In this document: positions 42,833 through 51,969 of the stretch, one piece after another
Layout: each line of letters starts with the position of its first letter
How positions within the stretch are numbered: the first letter of the stretch is position 1
Source: JANLYQ01 sp031365725
GTDB lineage: Bacteria; Actinomycetota; Actinomycetes; JACCUZ01
DNA: 52,215 nucleotides
Direction of reading: 5' to 3'
Assembly (NCBI GenBank): GCA_031365725.1
Contig: JANLYQ010000009.1
Span: 1-52,215, forward strand
Position numbers and translations under genes: made by a program
Notes under the pieces: generated by a model
Seen by the model: only the letters and a program-made list of their open reading frames with translations
What the model was told of the DNA's origin: nothing
Database searches by the model: none

Positions 42833-43662
42833 AGCTCCTCCGCCAGGCGACCCTCGTAGGTGCGGAACACCCACGCGCCGATGACCATCGCCACCGTCGC
42901 GGACAGCAGACAGGCCGCCGTGTCGGCCAAGGTCGGCAGCTTGTTGTCGTAAAGCAGGTTGCGGAACGCGGTGACGAAGTGCTCGGCCGGGTTAAGCTTG
43001 AACAGCAGCACCATCGGGATGTGGTGGCCCTGCTTGGCCAACAAGTCCTGCTTGTCCTGCACGTAGGTCAGCGGGTACAGGATCGGCGTCAGGTAGAACC
43101 AGATCTGCAGGAAGATCGCGATGAAGTGCTGGGTGTCGCGAAAGTAGACGTTGGCCACTGAGAGCCCAAGGCCGAGCCCCATCGCGAACAACGCCAGCAA
43201 CACCATGAAGAACAGCGCGATCGGCACGTGCAGCAGCACGTTGCTGCCGAACGCGAGGATCACCCCGGACAGCACGCCCATCTCGATGGCGAACGTGACT
43301 CCGAGGGCCAGGACAGCAGAAGCGACGAGCACCGACCGGGGGAGGTAGACCTTCAGCACTAGGTTGGCGTTGTTGAGCAGCGCACTCATGCCCACACCGA
43401 TGCCGCCGGACAAGAACGTCCACGGCAACAGGCCGCACAGGAGCCAGAGCGCGAACACGTTGAGGCCACTGGGGTCACCCGGCTTGGGGGTGATCTTGAG
43501 AAAGAAGCCAAAGACCAAGGTGTAGATCAACATGGCGGCGAGCGGGTTGACCAGCGACCAGACGTTGCCCAGGACGGTCCGCTTGTAACGGCTGCGGACG
43601 TCGCGCATCGTGAGGTTGACCAGGAGTTCGCGGGACTTGCGCAGCTCGCCGAGGCTGCTCAC
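42829..43662 (-). CDS. wzm: Polysaccharide ABC exporter permease (Wzm type)
   Basis: A 277-residue ABC-2 permease with six hydrophobic helices. RDVRSRYKRTVLGNVWSLVNPL is the amphipathic interface element (LGxxW-type) of Wzm/TagG proteins, and YFRDTQHF precedes the late helices. Partners with the downstream Wzt ATPase. GTG at 43662; a TAGAGT hexamer at 43686-43691 on the minus strand is a possible -10. Exports an undecaprenyl-linked polymer across the membrane. Confidence 0.92.
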   Translation of the reverse strand: MSSLGELRKSRELLVNLTMRDVRSRYKRTVLGNVWSLVNPLAAMLIYTLVFGFFLKITPKPGDPSGLNVFALWLLCGLLPWTFLSGGIGVGMSALLNNANLVLKVYLPRSVLVASAVLALGVTFAIEMGVLSGVILAFGSNVLLHVPIALFFMVLLALFAMGLGLGLSVANVYFRDTQHFIAIFLQIWFYLTPILYPLTYVQDKQDLLAKQGHHIPMVLLFKLNPAEHFVTAFRNLLYDNKLPTLADTAACLLSATVAMVIGAWVFRTYEGRLAEEL

Positions 43663-43731
43663 GGCTCCGCACGTTCCATCCCCGCACTCTACCGACTAGG
43701 CGGCGGCCCCCCGGCCGATCGACGTACGGCG

Positions 43732-43748
43732 GCAGACCTAGGGTCTGC
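43732..43748. promoter_or_regulatory. 17-bp inverted repeat overlapping the -10 of the 43752 gene
   Basis: GCAGACC-TAG-GGTCTGC has perfect 7-base arms. It contains the hexamer TAGGGT (43739-43744), which lies seven bases before the GTG at 43752, so a protein bound here would block a leaderless promoter. Alternatively a message hairpin just before the start. Confidence 0.5.
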
Positions 43749-43751
43749 GGT

Positions 43752-44879
43752 GTGACCGGCGACACGGCGAGCGACATCGGGACGTGCACGGTCTGCGGTG
43801 GCCCGCTGGACGGGCCAGGGCGGATGCGCAGTGACGGCATCGCCGTACTCGCGTGCGGTCGGTGCGGGATGGGAGTCGTCGCCGAGCTCCCACCTGACCT
43901 CGACGAGCTGTACGCCGGCGACTACTACTCCTCGACTCAGGAGGGCACCGGCTACGAGGACTACGAAGCGACGGCCTCGCACTCGCTGGCGTGGACGGTC
44001 CTGCTCCTCGAGATCATCACCGCCCCCGGAGACACCGTGCTTGACGTCGGCTGCGCTAACGGACACCTGTTGCGCTCGTTGACCGACCGTCGACGCCTCG
44101 GCATCGAGCCGCACTCCGCCATGGCGCAGGTCGCTACGAAGGCCGGCATCACTGTTGTCACGGGGGACATCTTCGACACCGTCTCCCTTGCTCCCTACGC
44201 CGGTCAGTGCGACGTCGTGACGGCAATCGCGGTGCTGGAGCACCTCACCGACATCCGGGGCGGCCTGCATGCCATGGCGTCGCTGCTGACCGACCGCGGC
44301 CTGATGGTGTTCGAAGTGCCGATGATGGGCGCCGACGAGTCGGACCCCATCTGGTTGCGGACGTCGCTGGAGCACATCTGGTATCCCACCGAACCGTCGT
44401 TGAAGACTCTGGCCGCGACCCAAGCCGGATTCGGTCTCGTGGGGCTGCCCTGCAAGGTGGAGAACTTCGGCTGGACCTACGTCGGCTTCGTCTGCCGGGA
44501 TCATGAGCGCCTCGCCGAGATCCAGGAGCTAATGGACCGGGTGCTGCTCGGTGACACTGCTGCGCTCACCGACGTGCGGGAGAAGCGGCTGCGCTTCCTG
44601 TTCGACGTCATCTACCTGGCCGCGCCGGCTCCGGAGCACGTCCTGCTGGTGCCGGCACTGACCGCGGACGACGCCAGCCTGGGACTGGTGTCGCGGTTGG
44701 CCACCCTTCTCGCTCAGAGCATGGACTCCGCTCGCTATCTCGCTACGCAGCTGCGCAGCCACCAGGCGGCGCTGGCGGAGACGCAGGCAGCCCTCAAAGA
44801 CGCACAGGACGCCCGGGACTGGCACCACGACCAGTCGCAGCGCTGGGAGGCCGAAGCCACAAGACTGTCGACGCCGTGA
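43752..44879 (+). CDS. Class I SAM-dependent methyltransferase with zinc-ribbon and coiled-coil tail
   Basis: A 375-residue protein. N-terminal zinc-ribbon-like cysteines (CTVCGG and CGRCGMG), then a methyltransferase domain with VLDVGCANGHLL (SAM site), LGIEPH, and AIAVLEHL. The last 70 residues are Ala/Gln/Glu-rich and predicted to form a coiled coil (LRSHQAALAETQAALKDAQ), as in surface-polymer methyltransferases that control chain ends. Its stop overlaps the next GTG (GTGA). Target sugar unknown. Confidence 0.84.
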   Translation: MTGDTASDIGTCTVCGGPLDGPGRMRSDGIAVLACGRCGMGVVAELPPDLDELYAGDYYSSTQEGTGYEDYEATASHSLAWTVLLLEIITAPGDTVLDVGCANGHLLRSLTDRRRLGIEPHSAMAQVATKAGITVVTGDIFDTVSLAPYAGQCDVVTAIAVLEHLTDIRGGLHAMASLLTDRGLMVFEVPMMGADESDPIWLRTSLEHIWYPTEPSLKTLAATQAGFGLVGLPCKVENFGWTYVGFVCRDHERLAEIQELMDRVLLGDTAALTDVREKRLRFLFDVIYLAAPAPEHVLLVPALTADDASLGLVSRLATLLAQSMDSARYLATQLRSHQAALAETQAALKDAQDARDWHHDQSQRWEAEATRLSTP

Positions 44880-45733
44880 GCAACGACTCGCTCGTCGTCG
44901 TCGGGGCCGATGGCTGGATTGGCCGTCGCCTCGTGCAGACCGCCACCCAGCCCGTCACCGGGTTGGTTCGCCGACTTGCCGACGACACCGCCACCGGCGG
45001 CAAGCACGTCCTTGCACCGGACCTCGCCTCGATCACCCACCAGATCCAGCGGCTACGTCCGAGCGCGGTCATCAACTCCGCTGGCCGGACCCGCGGCGAC
45101 CTGACCGAACTGATGGCAGCCAACGTCGAGGTGACCGCAGCGCTGCTGGCGGTCTGTACGTCGGTCGGGGCGCGGCTGGTGCAGCTCGGCTCCGCCGCGG
45201 AGTACGGCGACCCCGGGCCAGACCCGGTCGCCGAGGATGCGATCTGCAGGCCGACCAGCGACTACGGCCGGACCAAGCTGCGGGCGACCGAGCTGGTGCT
45301 CGCCGAAGCCGCACATGGCCACCGGGTGCTGCGCGTCTTCAACGTCGTCGGTGCAGCACCGCCCATGGTCGGGCCCGTCGCCGAGCTGGTGCGTGGCGTG
45401 CGTGCCTTGCCGGTCGAGGGCGGGCGGCTCGAGCTGGGCAACGCCGCTACCGTGCGCGACTTCGTGCCCATCGACGTCGTGGTGCAGGTAGCGCTCGTCA
45501 TCGCCGGCGGCACTGACGTCCCGCCATTGCTGAACGTCTGCTCAGGGCGCGGTACGTCGTTCCGTGAGCTGGCCACTGCCTTGGGCGACGCTACCGGTCG
45601 CAGCTTCGAGCTGGTGTCGCTGGACTGGCCCGGTATCCCCGTGGTGGTGGGCGACGCTTCGCTGCTCGAGGCATCAACCAGGATCACCTGGGACCGGTCG
45701 CGAGCAGCGCTGGCGCGCATCGCCTTGAGCTGA
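44876..45733 (+). CDS. NAD-dependent epimerase/dehydratase family protein
   Basis: A 285-residue extended SDR. VVVGADGWIGRRL is the dinucleotide motif; SAAEYGD and YGRTK supply the Ser/Tyr/Lys triad. GTG at 44876 overlaps the methyltransferase stop. The overall form resembles NDP-4-keto-sugar reductases or epimerases. The particular sugar is not readable; it could make a second deoxysugar with the upstream methyltransferase. Confidence 0.83.
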   Translation: MSNDSLVVVGADGWIGRRLVQTATQPVTGLVRRLADDTATGGKHVLAPDLASITHQIQRLRPSAVINSAGRTRGDLTELMAANVEVTAALLAVCTSVGARLVQLGSAAEYGDPGPDPVAEDAICRPTSDYGRTKLRATELVLAEAAHGHRVLRVFNVVGAAPPMVGPVAELVRGVRALPVEGGRLELGNAATVRDFVPIDVVVQVALVIAGGTDVPPLLNVCSGRGTSFRELATALGDATGRSFELVSLDWPGIPVVVGDASLLEASTRITWDRSRAALARIALS

Positions 45734-45772
45734 GCCTGCCTCGCAGGGTCGGTTCTGGCGGCTCCCGGCTCC

Positions 45773-45778
45773 TAGAAT
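45773..45778 (+). promoter_or_regulatory. -10 hexamer TAGAAT upstream of the GT2-GT4 gene
   Basis: TAGAAT lies 38 bases before the ATG at 45817, leaving a leader that carries a GAGGAG ribosome site. No clear -35 is seen. Confidence 0.4.
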
Positions 45779-45816
45779 CGGTGCGCCGTTCACCCCAGCG
45801 AGGAGCACCACGACTC

Positions 45817-48009
45817 ATGCCGACGCCGCCCGCGGATCTGCCGCCACGCCTGCTCGAGATGGCCCAGGAGACCGCCGCCGCATCCCGGGCGAACGCAGCT
45901 CGACGGATAGCAGCCGCCCTCATGGCGCGCGACGCCGCACTGGAACTTCTCGCGCCGGTAGCAGCCGAGCGCGACCAACTCGCGCGTGAACTCGGACTGA
46001 TCCGGGGGTCCCGGGCCTACCAGGCGGCGGTCGCGGCGCGTCGGAGCGCGTCCAAGGTGCGTGGTCGTGAGTCCGAGGGCGACTGGAGCGCGCAGGCAGC
46101 GGGCCGCCCCGCATCCGTCGCACCGGGAGCCACGGCCACCCCGGATCCGCACTCGCCAGGGGTGCCCACCGTCTCGGTGATCATGCCGGTCTACAACAAG
46201 GGCGCCACGCTGCTCGAGTCGATCGCCTCAGTCACCGCGCAGACCCTGCCGGCCTGGGAGCTGATCGTCTGGGACGACGGCTCCAACGACCCCGCCACGG
46301 TCGCCCTCCTCGACGGCCTCGAGGCTCCTGGCCTGATCGTCGTACGAGCGGCCAACCAGGGCGTCATCGGTGCCCGCAACTCGGCAATCGCCCGCAGTCG
46401 CGGTGAGTTCATCTGCTGCCTGGACCCGGACGACCTCTTCGCCCCGACGTACCTCGAGAAGGCGGTCCTGTTCCTCGAGACCCATCCGGACACGGCCCTC
46501 GTGTTCCCTTACCAGCAGTCATTCGGTGACTCCACGGACAAGTGGCCAGTGCCCGAGCTGCACCCCAAGGTGATCAGCCAGCAGAACTCCGTGCCGGTGT
46601 GTGCGCTCGTGCGGCGCGAGGCGCTGCTTGCGTCGGGTGGCTTCAACCCCGCGATGCATGACGGCTGCGAGGACTGGGAGCTCTGGGCGCATCTCGCCGA
46701 GCTGGGCTTCCGCGGCGAACCGTTGCAGGAGTACCTCTTCCACTACCGCTACTCCCAGGCCGAGGGCCGCGACTCCGAGGCGCGGCCGTTGTTCGAGGAC
46801 CACCGGAGACGGATCATGCGGTTGCACCCGCAGCTGGGGGACTCGGCCCGGCCGCTGCGCACCGAGGCGTGGGTGGCCGACCCTGAGCGCCGGCTGGGTG
46901 ACCAACCATGGTCGATGCCAACGGGCGAGGAGCGCCCGGTCGTGTTCTTCGTGCCGTGGCTGACCGCGGAGGGTGGTGCCGAGGCGTTCCTACGCAACCT
47001 CGCTCAGCACCTTGTCGCACAAGGCCGGGTGGTGGTGTTCGTCGCCACCATGCACCCTCCGCACCTGGCAAAGGACGGTGTGCCGCTCTTCCAGGACATC
47101 ACCCCTTACGTCTACGCGCTGCCCAACTTCCTCGAGCCCGAGCACTATCCGGCGTTCGTGCGCAGCGTCCTCTGGCGACTGCACCGCCCGGTAGTGGTCA
47201 ACGTCGGCTGCCCGTGGGTCTACGAGCACCTGCCCGAGATCCGCAACTCGTCACGCGGACCGGCGTACGTCGTGGACGTGCTGTTCAACCACGTGGGGCA
47301 CATGCCGGCCAACGTCGAGAACGGCGCGCTGATCGAGCACACCGTCGTCGCGCACTCCTCGCTGGCCGAACTGCTCACCCAGTGGTTCGACGTGCCCGGT
47401 GAGGTCACCACGCTCCCGGTCGGCATCGACCCGACGGGCCGGCGCAGTCCCGAACGGGACCTCGGCAGCGGAGGCCTCCCCGTCGTCGGATGGCTGGGCC
47501 GGATGTCGGAGGAGAAGCAGCCCGAGTGGTTCGTCGAGGTCGCCCGCGCCCTCGACGGGCTGGCGTCGTTCGTCATGGCCGGAACTGGACCGATGCTCCC
47601 GGCGGTTGAGTCGATCGGCGACAACGTTGCCTGCCTCGACATCGTCGGTTTCGTCGACGACTCGCACGACTTCCTCGAGAGCTGCGACCTGCTGGTCAAC
47701 ACCAGCAGCATCGAGGGCATCTCCGTGGTGGCGATGGAAGCCATCGCTGCAGGTCTGCCGGTGCTGGTAACCGACGTAGGCGGCATGTCCGACCTCGTCG
47801 AGACCGGCGTCAACGGTCTCGTCATCGACGCTCGTTCGCCGATGGATGTCGCGGCCGCGTTGCGCGAGCTGCTGACCACCGACGGCGCGCTCACTGAGCT
47901 CACCCAGTCTGTGCGCAAGATCGGCCTGGCCCCACAGTTCACGTCACGCGCGATGTACGTCGCCTGGGATGGGGTGCTGCGGGCCGGGGACGACGCCCTC
48001 AAAGCCTGA
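45817..48009 (+). CDS. Fused GT2-GT4 glycosyltransferase with N-terminal coiled coil
   Basis: A 730-residue protein. Residues 10-75 are an Ala/Arg/Glu-rich helix; the GT2 domain (about 115-330) has VIMPVYNKGATL, VWDDGSND, the metal motif DPDD (203-206) and CEDWELW (284-290); the GT4 domain (about 375-730) has AEGGAEAFLRNL at the acceptor side, GWLGRMSEEKQPE, and TSSIEGISVVAMEAIAAG at the donor site. ATG at 45817 is preceded by GAGGAG. A second bifunctional transferase of this locus, of different sequence from the one at 39066. Confidence 0.88.
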   Translation: MPTPPADLPPRLLEMAQETAAASRANAARRIAAALMARDAALELLAPVAAERDQLARELGLIRGSRAYQAAVAARRSASKVRGRESEGDWSAQAAGRPASVAPGATATPDPHSPGVPTVSVIMPVYNKGATLLESIASVTAQTLPAWELIVWDDGSNDPATVALLDGLEAPGLIVVRAANQGVIGARNSAIARSRGEFICCLDPDDLFAPTYLEKAVLFLETHPDTALVFPYQQSFGDSTDKWPVPELHPKVISQQNSVPVCALVRREALLASGGFNPAMHDGCEDWELWAHLAELGFRGEPLQEYLFHYRYSQAEGRDSEARPLFEDHRRRIMRLHPQLGDSARPLRTEAWVADPERRLGDQPWSMPTGEERPVVFFVPWLTAEGGAEAFLRNLAQHLVAQGRVVVFVATMHPPHLAKDGVPLFQDITPYVYALPNFLEPEHYPAFVRSVLWRLHRPVVVNVGCPWVYEHLPEIRNSSRGPAYVVDVLFNHVGHMPANVENGALIEHTVVAHSSLAELLTQWFDVPGEVTTLPVGIDPTGRRSPERDLGSGGLPVVGWLGRMSEEKQPEWFVEVARALDGLASFVMAGTGPMLPAVESIGDNVACLDIVGFVDDSHDFLESCDLLVNTSSIEGISVVAMEAIAAGLPVLVTDVGGMSDLVETGVNGLVIDARSPMDVAAALRELLTTDGALTELTQSVRKIGLAPQFTSRAMYVAWDGVLRAGDDALKA

Positions 48010-48011
48010 GG

Positions 48012-49874
48012 TCAGGCGACCGGAGTGAGCGAGTCCTGCAGGATCTGAAGGAGCTTGCGGGCCCGGGTGTCGGCATCGGGGACATCTCGCCCGGGGGTGC
48101 GCTGCGGCGGCTGTTCCGCAAGGTTGCGCAGCGCGTTGGCGAGCGAGGCCGCGTCGCCAGCTGGCACCCAGGTGACTGGGTGCGCGCCGACGGCGGCGCG
48201 CGTGCCGGGCAGGTCGCTGGCCACGATGTGAAGTCCGGCCGCGCGTGCCTCGAGCACCACGCCCGGGAACGTCTCGGTATAGCTCGGGCACACCAAGACG
48301 TCGGCCTGGGCAAACTGCTCGGCCGGGTCGGGCACGCGTGAGAGCACGCTGACCTCGCGCAGCCCACCGCGCCACAGATCCTCGCGAAGGGCATCGACAT
48401 AGCTGTTGTCGCCGACACCCACGAAGGACGCGGCAACAGTGCCCGGCTCGGTCATGAGCAACGCCCGCAGCAGCACCGCTTGGCCCTTGTGGGGTGCGCC
48501 CGATCCGACGCAGAGCACCCGCAGCGGACCGACGCTGCGCCCTCGACGTCCGGACCGCGTGTGCTGGGCCACCCGTCGCTGCCAGTCGGCCAGGTCGATG
48601 CCGGTCGGCACGATGCGTGCCGACCGCCCGGCACCGCGCCCTAGCTGAGCAGCGAGCCGACTCTGCGCCACCACCACCTCGGTCGCGGAGGACAACGCGT
48701 CCCAGCAGCGCGCCACCGCCTCGGCGAGTCCGTCGTCACCGCCGCGAGAGCCGTAGAGGAACTCAGGCACCGGCTGGCTCTCGTGCACCTCGAAGACGCT
48801 CGGCACACCTGCCGCGGCGGCCCACCGCACCGCCCAGTCGCAGAGCAGCGTCTCCGCCAGGACCACGTCGTACGGCGCGATGCCGTGCAGTCGCTCGAGG
48901 CCCGACGTGGGGTCGTCTGTCACATCAGGAGCGAGCAGCTCGACCATCGCTCCGGCGGTGCGGAAGGCAGCGAGCAGCGGGCCGTCCTGCGGTGTGGCGA
49001 CCGTAACGGCGAAGGCCGCTGTGAGGGCCGGCACCAGGTCGAGCGCTCGCAGTTGCGCACCGCCGTGCCGGCCGTCGGGCAGCACGAGGAGCAGCCGCGG
49101 CGGTGCCGACACAGATCGCAGGGAAGGAGCGCCGGCTCTCGCCACCCGGGTCGCCGCCGGCACGGTCACCGGCTGGATCGTGACCATCCGCTCGGCGAGC
49201 AGGTGTTGCGCGCCGGACCCGTCGGCCATCGTCACCCGGAGGGTGGTCTGGCCTGCCGCTGAACCTGTGAGGTCGATCGCTGCGCTGAAACCGCAGCCGC
49301 CGACGTCGGGCCACGCCCGGAAATTCTCGTGAACATCCTGACGCGGTAGGCCGAGAAAGGCCTGCACCACTCCATGCTCCGCCACCTCGACATCGACCCT
49401 CGCTGTGCCACCCGCTGCGAGCACCCACCCACTCACGGCCAGGATCGGGCTGGTGATGACCGCTTGATCCAGCGGATGGTCGATGCCGAAGGAGACCCCC
49501 TCAACCTCCGGAGGCAGCGGCGCCGCCTCGACGTCGGCGTGCACCAGCCGGCGGCCGCCGGCTAGTCGCAGCTCGAGCGTCATCGCGGATGTCGTGAGGA
49601 CAGGGCGCGCGACCCGCACCAGGACCTCAAAGCCGAGAGGGGTGCCGACATCGACACCCAGTGAGTGTGCGACATCAGGGCGTCGTTGGTCGCACACCCC
49701 CCGACCGAGCAGGACACCATCTGCCCAGAGCTCGACCTCGGCGGGCGCGCCTTCTCGTGACTCACACCAGCCCCGCACCTGCAGCAACGGTGTTCGGCCC
49801 CCGCATTGCCACACGGTCGAATCGAGCCACGCATCGCGATGGCCCAGCGCCGCCCTCAGTCGCCGGACCCGCAC
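48012..49874 (-). CDS. Family 4 glycosyltransferase with N-terminal beta domains
   Basis: A 620-residue protein. Residues 1-230 hold two beta-rich segments of unclear family (TPLLQVRGWCESREG; SPILAVSGWVLAAGG), which look like repeated modules around GW-x-x-S/A. The GT4 part (about 245-615) has DGRHGGAQLRALDL, ARIVPTGIDLADW, GSGAPHKGQ, and PSYTETFPGVVLEARAAG. GTG at 49874 is two bases after the stop of the upstream SDR gene. Longer in-frame versions run antisense-like and Arg/Ser/Thr-rich. The extra domains may bind the growing glycan. Confidence 0.8.
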   Translation of the reverse strand: MRVRRLRAALGHRDAWLDSTVWQCGGRTPLLQVRGWCESREGAPAEVELWADGVLLGRGVCDQRRPDVAHSLGVDVGTPLGFEVLVRVARPVLTTSAMTLELRLAGGRRLVHADVEAAPLPPEVEGVSFGIDHPLDQAVITSPILAVSGWVLAAGGTARVDVEVAEHGVVQAFLGLPRQDVHENFRAWPDVGGCGFSAAIDLTGSAAGQTTLRVTMADGSGAQHLLAERMVTIQPVTVPAATRVARAGAPSLRSVSAPPRLLLVLPDGRHGGAQLRALDLVPALTAAFAVTVATPQDGPLLAAFRTAGAMVELLAPDVTDDPTSGLERLHGIAPYDVVLAETLLCDWAVRWAAAAGVPSVFEVHESQPVPEFLYGSRGGDDGLAEAVARCWDALSSATEVVVAQSRLAAQLGRGAGRSARIVPTGIDLADWQRRVAQHTRSGRRGRSVGPLRVLCVGSGAPHKGQAVLLRALLMTEPGTVAASFVGVGDNSYVDALREDLWRGGLREVSVLSRVPDPAEQFAQADVLVCPSYTETFPGVVLEARAAGLHIVASDLPGTRAAVGAHPVTWVPAGDAASLANALRNLAEQPPQRTPGRDVPDADTRARKLLQILQDSLTPVA

Positions 49875-49875
49875 G

Positions 49876-51111
49876 TCACATCCGTTCGTCGAGGGACAGC
49901 GTGCTGCCTCGATGTTCCAGCTCCGGCACGACGACCGCGAGCCGCGCCAGGATGTCGTCCTTGTCGACCGGGAGGTCCGCGTCGTCAACCACGCGGTCCA
50001 ACCAGGCCGTGAAGTCCGACAGCGCGGCAGTGTCTGCCTCGGGCGGGCGCAGCGCTCGCACCGCAGCCAAGCCCAGGTCGGCGTCGACGTCCCCCTCGGC
50101 GACAAACTCCTCGAACTCCTTCTCGCCCATCGTGTCAAGGGCCGTCACGAGCAGGGGGTACGGGCCACCCCGAGCGACCCCACCCATCGCCGCTCGTGCC
50201 TCGGCCTCGGTCGAGACGACCAGCGGGGTCAGGCCGAGCCGGTCCATCACCCGCAGCGCCACGGCCTCCAAGTCCTGCAATGCGGTCTCCGGGTCGAGCG
50301 AGGGATAGACCACGTGCCTGTCAGGAGCAACAACAGCACCGAGCAGGCACAGCTGCCCGGACTCCTGCGGCGTGACGAAGAACCGCCGGGTCGCACCCGG
50401 CACCGCCCACGGCTGACCCTTGTCCAGACGGCGGAGCCAGCCGTCGAGCAGCGAACCGTCCGAGAACGCCACGTTGGCAAACCGCGCCGACGTCACCCGC
50501 GAGGCCCGAGTGACCTGCGCGAACATCACCAGCTCCATGACCCGCTTGCTGCAGCCCATCAAGTTGACCGGGTTGGCGGCCTTGTCCGTCGACACCGCGA
50601 AGTACGACGCCCCCGGTGACTGCTCGGCCACCATCGCCAGCAACCGACGTGCCTTGACCACATTGACGTCGAGCATGTGCAGCAGGGACGCCGTGTCGCG
50701 CTCACTGCGCACATGCTTGACCGCAGCAAAGTTCAGCACCGCATCGAAGGGGCCGTACGTCGCCAACACCCTGCGCATCGTGGGACTGCCCATGTCCAGC
50801 GGCACGGCGTGCAGCTCGGTGGTCGTGGCCACGGCGTCCTGCGCCCGCAGGTCACGCAAGAGCTCAGTCAGCCCGTTCTCATTCACGTCCACCACGCACA
50901 CCGAGGACGGGGCGAAGCTCAGCAGCTCGCGCACGGTGGCGGCGCCGATGCTGCCTGCCCCGCCGACGACGAGGATGGGCCGACCGGCAACCTGCTCGGA
51001 CACCACAGCAGCCGACGCGTCGACGTCAGGCTGGAACAAGCTCTCCTGCCGATTCACCACGACTCGCGCCAGCTCGGCCGTGCTGGGCCGACTCAGGTTG
51101 GCCCGACTCAC
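49876..51111 (-). CDS. FlaA1/CapD-like NDP-sugar 4,6-dehydratase or epimerase (soluble)
   Basis: A 411-residue SDR. NAD motif VGGAGSIG (49-56), active-site STDKAANPVNLMG (174-186) with MxxxK (Met185, Lys189) replacing YxxxK, as in FlaA1/CapE/PseB inverting dehydratases. The 50 residues before the NAD motif and about 100 after the core are extensions. It lacks the membrane helices of CapD/WbpM. GTG at 51111 overlaps the nucleotidyltransferase stop. Typical substrate UDP-GlcNAc, but the non-canonical extensions leave that open. Confidence 0.82.
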   Translation of the reverse strand: MSRANLSRPSTAELARVVVNRQESLFQPDVDASAAVVSEQVAGRPILVVGGAGSIGAATVRELLSFAPSSVCVVDVNENGLTELLRDLRAQDAVATTTELHAVPLDMGSPTMRRVLATYGPFDAVLNFAAVKHVRSERDTASLLHMLDVNVVKARRLLAMVAEQSPGASYFAVSTDKAANPVNLMGCSKRVMELVMFAQVTRASRVTSARFANVAFSDGSLLDGWLRRLDKGQPWAVPGATRRFFVTPQESGQLCLLGAVVAPDRHVVYPSLDPETALQDLEAVALRVMDRLGLTPLVVSTEAEARAAMGGVARGGPYPLLVTALDTMGEKEFEEFVAEGDVDADLGLAAVRALRPPEADTAALSDFTAWLDRVVDDADLPVDKDDILARLAVVVPELEHRGSTLSLDERM

Positions 51112-51827
51112 GCCGGTCCCACAGTGCCGGGCAAGAACCGAGTGGGGTCGGCCACGAAGTCTGCGCTGGCCTGCTGGTAGTCGTCGATGCGCCCGATGTC
51201 CTGCCAGTAGTCCGCGGTCTCGTGGCAGCGCACGGGCCGGCCAGCGGCCACCAGCGCCGTCATCAGGTCGGGCATGTCGAAGCGGCCTTCCGGCACCAGA
51301 TCGACGGCGCTGCGCGAGAGCACGTTGATGCCCATGCTCACGTGGTAGTCGAACGACGGCTTCTCCTCATAGCGGTCCAGCTGCCCGTCCGGCGTGCGGT
51401 GCACGACGCCGTAGTCGATGTCCACCGTCCGCTTGGTGATCGTGATGGTGCCATCAGCGCCGGTGTCCACGTGCCGTTTCATCAGTCCGGCGAAGTCCAG
51501 AGTCGTCAGCAGGTCCCCGTTCATGACCAGGACGTGCTCCTCAAGGTCCTGAACCATCCGCAACGGCCCCGCAGTCCCCAACGGAATTTCCTCAAGCTGG
51601 TAGTCGATCTTCAACCCGTACTGGCTGCCGTCGCCCAGGAAGGCCATCAGCAGCGGTGACAGGTGCCCCACGGTGAGCACAGCGCGGTCGAAGCCCTGGG
51701 ACGCGAGCTGGCGCAGGACGATCTCCACGACCGGTACGTCGCCCAACGGCAACAGCGGCTTGGGGATGTTCATCGTGTACGGCCGTAGGCGAGAACCCAG
51801 CCCGCCGGCGAGCAGCACAGCCATCAT
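51108..51827 (-). CDS. Sugar-phosphate nucleotidyltransferase
   Basis: A 239-residue NTP transferase: LLAGGLGSRLRPYT (5-18), PKPLLPLGDVPV, LGTAGPLR, and VMNGDLLT (metal site), with the EEKPSFDY block. This is the GDP-mannose pyrophosphorylase/glucose-1-phosphate nucleotidyltransferase family without the extra left-handed beta helix. Which sugar and NTP it uses cannot be decided. ATG at 51827; first gene of a minus-strand trio with the FlaA1-like SDR and a GT4. Confidence 0.88.
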   Translation of the reverse strand: MMAVLLAGGLGSRLRPYTMNIPKPLLPLGDVPVVEIVLRQLASQGFDRAVLTVGHLSPLLMAFLGDGSQYGLKIDYQLEEIPLGTAGPLRMVQDLEEHVLVMNGDLLTTLDFAGLMKRHVDTGADGTITITKRTVDIDYGVVHRTPDGQLDRYEEKPSFDYHVSMGINVLSRSAVDLVPEGRFDMPDLMTALVAAGRPVRCHETADYWQDIGRIDDYQQASADFVADPTRFLPGTVGPA

Positions 51828-51956
51828 CGCGCTATTTCCTTAGCCTCACGGTTACGGGCGGAGGAGCCCGTCTGGGTGGACGAGGGTCAAGATATCGGCT
51901 CCCGCTCTTGGAGCTGTCCACGGTCGGCGGCGCAGGTCGCTCCTGGAAGACCGAGG

Positions 51957-51962
51957 TAATCT
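51957..51962 (+). promoter_or_regulatory. -10 hexamer TAATCT, leaderless start of the 51970 gene
   Basis: TANNNT hexamer seven bases before the ATG at 51970, in the 142-base gap shared with the divergent nucleotidyltransferase gene. No Shine-Dalgarno. Confidence 0.5.
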
Positions 51963-51969
51963 GCCGCTA

